Shown in pieces: positions 58,801 to 64,000 of a stretch of DNA of 64,000 nucleotides. The notes below the pieces were generated by a model that had not been told where the DNA came from, made no database searches, and worked only from the letters and a program-made list of their open reading frames with translations. The DNA comes from Chrysaora quinquecirrha (taxonomy: Eukaryota > Cnidaria > Scyphozoa > Semaeostomeae > Pelagiidae). Position 1 is the stretch's first letter. Every line of letters starts with the position of its first letter. The position numbers and the translations under genes are program-made. The stretch is taken from positions 3,975,202 to 4,039,201 of the forward strand of contig JACTAT010000006.1 in assembly GCA_014526335.1 (NCBI GenBank), written 5' to 3'.

Positions 58801-61800
58801 ACGGCCAAACATTGCTTGAAAAGCAAATCTCAAATGTTTGACCAACAATGTTTGATCGTTTGGCTAGGGCTTAGGCTGAGTTTTGTACTGATAGATTCTA
58901 TTAGACTGCTATATCCTGTCTGTTAGGCCCTGGGCAAACAATCAAACATTGTTGGTCAACCATCTGAGATTTGCTTCACAAGCAATGTTTGATCGTTTGG
59001 CCACATCACAAAACATTGCTTGACAAAAAATAGCAACTTCATTAGTTGCACAGGTTCTTGAAAAAGTTCAAAAACATTTAAAGCAAAAAATGTTTGACAA
59101 CAATGTTTTGCGATGTGGCCAAACGATCAGACATTTTGCTTGACAAGCAAATTTCAAATATTAGACAAACAATGTTTAATCCTCTAGCCAGGGCCATTCA
59201 TATTTGTATATATATGATGCTGTCTTCGACGCACGTGTTTTCAAAGGTCGCAAATGTTTTCGCTCTCGTCCACTACATCAATTAAAGAAACCCGCAATGC
59301 TAATGAGCAGCATTTCGATGGTGACAACTGCTTCGTGAACATGAACACGGACACGGTTTCAAAGCCTTTGATTTTCTAGTCTTTATTTCTCTTATTTGGT
59401 TAATATTTCAAACTTTAGGGCAAAATTTAATACTTCCAAGTTCTGATCATCAAAGATGCTTCAAACAATATGCGTGAAAAATTGCGTCGCAGCAGTTTTG
59501 TCGTCAGTTATGGCAGTAAAGTCGTTTCCAAATATACCTTAGCAAAGTCAGGCCTATTTCAGGCGTCGTGTCAGATTATTTCTCCGGCAGGACACGGCTC
59601 TGATACGACGTCTGATACAACTAGACCTCAATGACAGTCACTGACCTATTGGAAGCCAGGCTTATACATGCATGACGTGGCCTTGGGTTTGCTTTTGAAT
59701 AAATTCAATTCAATTCAACTCAATTCTTTCATGCAAGAGGTTTTGTAACAACAAATCACAAGTAACGACTCCAAAATTGAAAAAAAGAAAGATTGTGAAA
59801 AATAAAGGAAACGTTTCAGTCAGACTCATTCGTACAATTTCTGAATCACCATATCAGTTTCCAAAATAAAGCATAGTTTTCCAAACCGTATTTTAACGTA
59901 ATACAATGTTGCTGTAGACTTGAATAGTCCTTGTATCAGTCGTTGTTTATTGTCGTATCGTTCTTCTGTGTTTGTTTTTTGCCAGATGCTGACAATTACT
60001 TACTTTTCTTGGCCTTTTTTGACTTCTTTGCTTTCTTTGATTTTTTGGGAGCCCTTGGGGCTTTGGATCTGCTCCAGGCATATGGACCACCATATTGCAG
60101 CCCATAGTTAGAGGATGGCCAGATGTGTCTGCAAAATCAAGTTTAAACATCAAACAAATTTCAGTTCATACCCAAGTCTCATCTGCTCCAGCAAGATCAG
60201 ACAGCATCATACCTAATTTTAAGGTGCAGTGATATCCACTCACTTTGTGCAGTGACAAAATGGTTTTGTGCATTGATAAACAGTAAAAATGTGCAGTGAT
60301 AAAAGTATTCAATGAAAGAAGTTCTGGAAACACGAACACTTAATTCCTCGAAGTAGCCTCTTCCATCCTTTGCACCACCGCTCTTTTGGTTGAAATTTAA
60401 AAAAATCAACGTTCTTTCATGTCTTTTCCAATAAATTTGAGGCACTTATAGGGCGTTGGTGACGTTCACAACCCAAATAAAGAGCGTGGTCAACAAAAAA
60501 TGTCTTTGGGCTCTGCCCCTAACTGGACCCTGTACTTGGTCAAATGTGTAATGATAAATTTTCTTTAAAATTAGGTACGGACAGCATGAATACTTTCACG
60601 AGACATCGGACTCATTTTCATCAGGCACAGTAGCGTAGGCGTAGGAACCGGGGACCAAATCCCACCCATTTTGCAAATCTAAGAAAGCGCAAATATACAA
60701 AAGTGCCTTATTTTTTGGTTCATTATAGAGGGTCACTTAAGGGTTTACATGTTCCCCTTTCCCTTGAGAAAATCCCTTTGTTCCCGGACTTTTGTTGATT
60801 ACTTTTCAGATTGATAGTCAAGCAGATTGATAGGAAGGATTTTACCTGATCCCTGTTTCCCGCTGTTCCCGTGTTGTTTCCTTTTAGTTTTGGGTTTTGG
60901 CTCGTTCCCTTGCTCGCTGGATGCATTTCGAATGGTGCCATGTGTTCCCAAGATCCCAAAGCGACCCTTACTATAAACTAAGCTGTGGTCTTGTACCCTA
61001 TTATTTTTATACAATTGCAATTATTTTTCCGCATTTTTGAAGAGCTCCCTACTCCCTATGCTTTTGGATTGAGCGCAGCGAGCACCAAACGGTACGGTTA
61101 ATTTGACAAAAGTTGGCATTGCACCTAAACGTCCTCCAAATGGCTCTTTAAATTGCTATGGAAATGTTTTGTTTTGTTTGCCTGTATTTCCTACATCAAC
61201 ATCAGTTTATATACAATAATATGAACTCAAAATAAATCCGATTATGCCACACCAATCCTCAGATGTAATTGACTGACCCTGCCCGAAGTTTTACGTCACT
61301 TCTACGACTGTCAAAAGGCCAAATGGCAACGAAAGGCCATACGGCATGAGCACTAATCCTTTACTAGTGAACAGCACTTAGAAAAATGATGAGCGATACA
61401 TTCATCCATGGAGGTCATCTGTTACCTATTTATAAACATTTGCAAACCTGAATTTTCATTTCGAGGATTTGAAAAATTTCAGAATAAAGGTTCGGTTCTA
61501 GCCACAGTTTACTTAACTTTGCCACTTCGCTTTTTCGCCACTGATGCGCGCATATTGACGAGTCTTTTTGACAGCTCTTCGTCCCTCTTTTGTCACTCTG
61601 CTTTGATTTTTTCAATGGCCAGTGGTCATAGGTATGATACAGATAAGGCAAAGAGCATCTGTGCATAAATTGGCTGGCGTAAAGGTTGCAATGATGTTGC
61701 AATGCTTTTTGCTCCTCTGACTCGACGTGTTTTTGTCGTACCAAAACAAGCAACTCTGACGTTCCATTATATGATGCAGAAAGCCAACTGAATGCCATTA

Positions 61801-62115
61801 TGGACATGATGCAACTTCATTTTGCATGTATTTAGATTGCATATAAAAAAGGCCCTCCCCAACAAGTAGCACGCGTATACTTTTGATAAGAAACAATGTG
61901 TTGAACGGTTGAACCAAACTTGATTCTGGAAGTCTTTCGTTGCATTTGCTTGGAAATTAAGTACTGTTAAGCACATGCATACAAATTTGCAGTTGAAAAT
62001 TTTAGCTTTAGTATGGAGATATGGAACTATGTTAACAAAAAGCAAATAGAAAAAAAATGACAATCTACTATACCCTGCTCCTAGAGGATAACGATCAGCC
62101 GCTGGTACTGGATAT
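52858..62115 (-). CDS. Low-complexity Gly/His/Tyr/Lys-rich protein, 7 exons found, 5' end missing
   Basis: Exons that join in consistent phase: 62115-62074, 60128-60004, 57543-57403, 56610-55741, 55399-55302, 54730-54623, 52902-52858. In order they encode YPVPAADRYPLGA; HIWPSSNYGLQYGGPYAW plus a Lys/Ala tail (KKSKKAKKSK); a charged part with HSKRS and ETKRQ, possible dibasic cleavage sites; 290 residues of GGFGG/GGYGG/GFEGH repeats; a Pro/Ser/Gln stretch (MEQQQQQPMPDP); NFGYGG with another Lys/Ala tail; and a short end, VLQELKNLQERDVG. I found no start codon or signal peptide, so at least one 5' exon lies upstream. Ends are uncertain: TAA follows the donor at 60004, a stop follows GRQGKRHY at 55741, and 53687-53682 could be an alternative last exon. 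The composition suggests a structural or extracellular-matrix protein; the function is not known. Confidence 0.6.
54440..54602. mobile_element. Degraded copy of the CGCG-rich MITE
   Basis: It keeps GTCGCGCGCTACAAAGTTTC and GACACGTCTCCTA ... GGCCTTTA of the element at 38132-38405. It lies in an intron of the Gly-rich gene, adjacent to exon 54730-54623. Confidence 0.55.
54868..55210 (-). repeat. Two tandem tRNA-like repeats
   Basis: The block ACCAGAGAGCCAACGACGTT ... CCACTGAGCTATAGAGCTCA occurs near 54910-54955 and again, modified, near 55145-55200. Each is preceded by TTTTTCCACAAGTG(A/G)CATAC. Read on the minus strand, the block has an A-box-like TAGCTCAGTGG and a B-box-like GGTCCGAATCC. It is probably a third tRNA-derived SINE family, duplicated. 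Confidence 0.6.
55741..56610 (-). repeat. Coding minisatellite in the Gly/His-rich exon
   Basis: On the minus strand the exon is made of GG-Y/F-GGH units. Between about 55800 and 56095 these become near-identical 24-27-nt repeats encoding GGFEGH, GGFEGGH and GGFEGLH. Open frames on the plus strand (up to 141 codons) and in the other minus frames here are by-products of the repeat. Confidence 0.85.
56996..57310. mobile_element. Degraded TA-target MITE, 'GTTCCTTA' body
   Basis: CACTTTGTTAAATAGCCACT then TTATAAGGAACCTACATGTG matches one end of the 44207-44606 element, and the body follows in the same order. The far terminus is lost. It lies between exons 57543-57403 and 56610-55741 of the Gly-rich gene. 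Confidence 0.6.
57940..58150. repeat. tRNA-like SINE fragments, two orientations
   Basis: The complement of 57950-58018 reads GGACTTGGTAGCTCAGTTAC ... AGGTCGCAGGTTCGAGACC, with tRNA A-box and B-box features. On the plus strand, 58065-58125 reads GCAGCTCAGCTGATAGATAA ... GCAGGTTCGAAACCTGA, a second tRNA-like block. Stem pairing is too poor for a working tRNA. Confidence 0.55.
58216..58467. mobile_element. Palindrome-family MITE with TAA duplication
   Basis: AGCCCTTTTGCCAAAAGATC begins at 58216 and GTTTGGTCGTTTGGCGAGGTC-C ends at 58467, with TAA on both flanks. It is the first of three copies in the next 1 kb. Confidence 0.75.
58626..58870. mobile_element. Palindrome-family MITE, left end lost
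   Basis: It begins inside the left arm (TTGGTCAAACATTTGCAATT) and ends GATCGTTTGGCTAGGGC followed by TTA. The outermost 30 bp or so on the left are missing. Confidence 0.7.
58926..59195. mobile_element. Palindrome-family MITE
   Basis: It runs from GGCCCTGGGCAAACAATCAA (TTA before it) to TTTAATCCTCTAGCCAGGGCC. Third copy in a cluster within an intron of the Gly-rich gene. Confidence 0.75.
59560..59725 (+). repeat. 3' end of a retroposon with (AATTC)n tail
   Basis: The sequence ends TTTGAATAAATTCAATTCAATTC, a short pentanucleotide tail like those at the 3' ends of non-LTR elements and SINEs. The preceding 130 bp have no recognisable coding content. Class uncertain. Confidence 0.4.
60740..60980 (-). 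repeat. Dispersed repeat shared with 21440-21680
   Basis: CAGATTGATAGTCAAGCAGATTG, GATAGGAAGGATTTTACCTGATCC and CTGTTTCCCGCTGTTCCC match the intronic copy in ATPase A in the same order and orientation. No terminal repeats are seen. Confidence 0.5.
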
Positions 62116-62389
62116 CTAGTGTGGAACAATAGAGTTGAAACTACAAACTGGAAAGTGAACAACTCAAATGCAGTGGGATGGGATGAATGGGACAATATAA
62201 GCACGTGAGGTATGTACTTGGTTTTATGGAAAATCGAGGGTTGAGGAGCATGCTTGACCCTTACTCTATAAAGATATAATGTTCATGAATAGCAGCCTAG
62301 GGTGCCGGGAGCTGTGGCTGTGGCTGTGGCTCCCAAATATAAGTAAAAAACCTATTGTTTTTTTCAGACATTTGTTGAATGGTCGCCTA

Positions 62390-62526
62390 CACACTTTTTT
62401 TATAAGAATTCAGTCTATAAGAATATTCAGGCTCAAAATTGCCAAAGAACAATGGAAATTTAAGAATAACAATGGAAAAGTTCGAGCCTCGGCAAAAATT
62501 AGGATATTCTTATAAAAACAAGTGTG
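62390..62526. mobile_element. Short TA-target MITE
   Basis: This 137-bp element starts CACACTTTTTTTATAAGAAT, ends CTTATAAAAACAAGTGTG, and is flanked by TA on both sides. It is the smallest member of the TA group. Confidence 0.8.
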
Positions 62527-62780
62527 TATTGCCACCTGCCGAAATTTCCTTATTTCAAAGTATAAAGTAATATTAATAGCATCAATTGTGGGAAAGTTCT
62601 GATTTGGAGGTGATTGTAAAGAAAACTGGTAGATGATCTTTTTTCACTGATTTTACACTACAAGCAAATCAATGTTATCAAAAGGTGCCTTTGAGAGAGG
62701 CCCTACCCCCTGGATGATTATAGCTGCTTATATGTGATTCAAATAGAAAGCAAACTTATGTTCACAGTGACATGAGAATG

Positions 62781-62973
62781 ATACCTTATTGGTGGTACAC
62801 CAGCTGGCTCTGATACGACGGGGTGAATGCAGGAGTGATTTGTCTTTTGTCCGAGTCGCCGTTGAACTGTTGTTGATTCTTTGGCTTCGATGGTGCCTTC
62901 GATCTACTCCAAGCGTAAGGCCCTCCGTATTGTAAACCATAATTAGAAGAAGGCCAGATATGCCTGTAAATGA
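62781..62973 (-). CDS. Paralogous last exon (HIWPSSNYGLQYGGPYAW family)
   Basis: After an acceptor (TTTACAG) the frame repeats HIWPSSNYGLQYGGPYAW-SRSKAP almost exactly as in exon 60128-60004. It then differs: a Gln/Asn-rich stretch, DKRQIT, and the end SYQSQLVYHQ before TAA. It enters in the same phase as its paralogue. It is therefore either the last exon of a second, tandem gene whose 5' exons lie beyond this window, or an alternative terminal exon of the gene at 52858-62115. Boundaries are good to a few bases. Confidence 0.6.
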
Positions 62974-62979
62974 TTTGCA

Positions 62980-64000
62980 TGTGTGTATTGCATGTTCAAA
63001 TTTTTCAGATATATGAGTTTACATTTTGAAAACCAGCCGCTTTTACAATTTGATAATTGTCTACACTGTAGCTTCACTTTTAAGCCAATGCACTTGCTGG
63101 GTGAAGAGATTCACAGTTGCTTCTTTGGGGTGTGATCATAAAGCACCATACTTATCTTCAATACGCGGGAATTCTTGAGGTGACGGAAGAAAAAAACTTC
63201 TCTTCAAAACCTTCCTTCAGAATTGCAAACAATCATAAAACGAAGGTCAACTTTCCTCGAGCCCAAGATACTCGCAGAGGGTTGTGTATCGTTCAGGAAG
63301 CTGAATCAATCGGAGAAAATGTACTCTAGTCTTTTAAATCCTGTCCAGTAATGAACCCCATTCTTTTCGAAGCTTGATAACAAATAATACGATTTGCAAG
63401 TCAACAAAGCCAAGGACGATTTAGCAGATAATCAGGGATCCAAAAAGGTGACGTCTCTCTGAAATCGTTTCTCTCCGAGATAGAGGGAGGAAAGACCGCG
63501 TGGCATATGCGAGCACGCAGCGGTGCAATGTGACTGCAAAGCAAAGCGAAATAGTTTGTTTTTCGCTCCAAAAAGGCGCAGCGACAGTGGCAAAGCTACG
63601 AAGAACTAGAACTATGACCTGGACAGTCTACATTTCTAGTCTACAGTTTTATCATTTTTCTGTCGTTTATAAATAGGCCGCATGGGATCCTTCATAGATG
63701 GGAGAGTTGACTATCTTTCTTATCTTATAAACAGAAGATTTTACAGAATTTTACAAAATTTCTTTACATTTTATATTTGAGATTTAGGCTCAGCGACAAA
63801 ATTTTGTCCAGTAAAAATCCCGCTCTCCTAGTCGTCGTGATTTTCAGTTTTTATCACGAATAAGTTTTATGAGGAATGTGACAAGTGACTGAGAGTGAAG
63901 TTTAACCCTGAATGTTTTTAATGTTTTAAGACTACCGAAGCCCTTAGAATGTAGATGACGAGTACCACAAACCCTTTTTGTCGAAAGTCCCTAACTTAAT
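62980..64000. other. Right edge of window, no supported feature
   Basis: The 5' exons of the HIWPSSNYG genes may lie here or beyond. I looked on the minus strand for a signal-peptide exon and for a second YPVPAADRYPLGA-like exon and found neither. The 70-codon plus-strand frame at 63117-63329 has no support. Confidence 0.4.

Noticed and set aside
60625..60680. Another hAT end (AGTAGCGTAGGCGTAGG)
   Set aside because: Only one possible terminus was found, with no partner end and no 8-bp duplication.

Overview
This is a gene-bearing, repeat-rich stretch of an animal nuclear genome. All genes are broken into many short exons with GT-AG introns, and the recognisable proteins are metazoan orthologues: COP9 signalosome subunit 4 (COPS4) and AN1-type zinc finger protein ZFAND4. 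There are also tRNA-derived SINEs, hAT remnants, a LINE fragment and dozens of MITEs. The base composition is AT-rich. A tandem pair of zinc/cadmium-type P1B ATPases suggests a non-vertebrate animal. A cnidarian (coral or anemone) is my best guess, but the sequence does not prove it.

Layout. 1-2590: MITEs and upstream sequence. 2591-5110 (+): an eight-exon gene for an unrecognised 189-residue protein. 7201-16493 (-): ZFAND4, twelve exons, with an N-terminal ubiquitin-like domain and a C-terminal AN1 zinc finger; one base appears to be missing in exon 10. 17145-17487: a hAT MITE with an exact 8-bp target duplication. 18504-26294 (-) and 27822-36903 (-): two head-to-tail seven-exon genes for P1B-2-type heavy-metal ATPases. 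The downstream one (called A here) is of ordinary length and has a one-base break in an A run. The upstream one (B) carries an extra N-terminal region of about 500 residues with 49 cysteines. 36904-41786: intergenic, with nested inverted-repeat elements. 41787-48588 (-): complete COPS4, ten exons; its first three exons and their upstream sequence are repeated at 48865-50590. 51794-52168 (-): a possible small membrane protein. 52858-62115 (-): a low-complexity Gly/His/Tyr/Lys-rich gene whose exons join in consistent phase, with a paralogous exon further upstream at 62781-62973.

How the parts relate. The two ATPases are a duplicated pair. Their exon phases match, exons 2, 3 and 6 have identical lengths (248, 186 and 207 nt), and both keep the catalytic motifs and the membrane Lys and Asp typical of Zn2+/Cd2+/Pb2+ pumps. 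They probably export or sequester heavy metals, with B adding a large thiol-rich metal-binding tail. The other genes are unrelated housekeeping or structural loci. Repeats fill most introns and intergenic space: a long-palindrome MITE family with TAA/TTA target sites, a TA-target MITE group that shares termini but has different bodies, at least two tRNA-SINE families, and three hAT insertions with 8-bp target duplications (one imperfect).

Exon coordinates were worked out by hand from splice sites, reading phase and similarity to remembered families. No alignment or database search was run.
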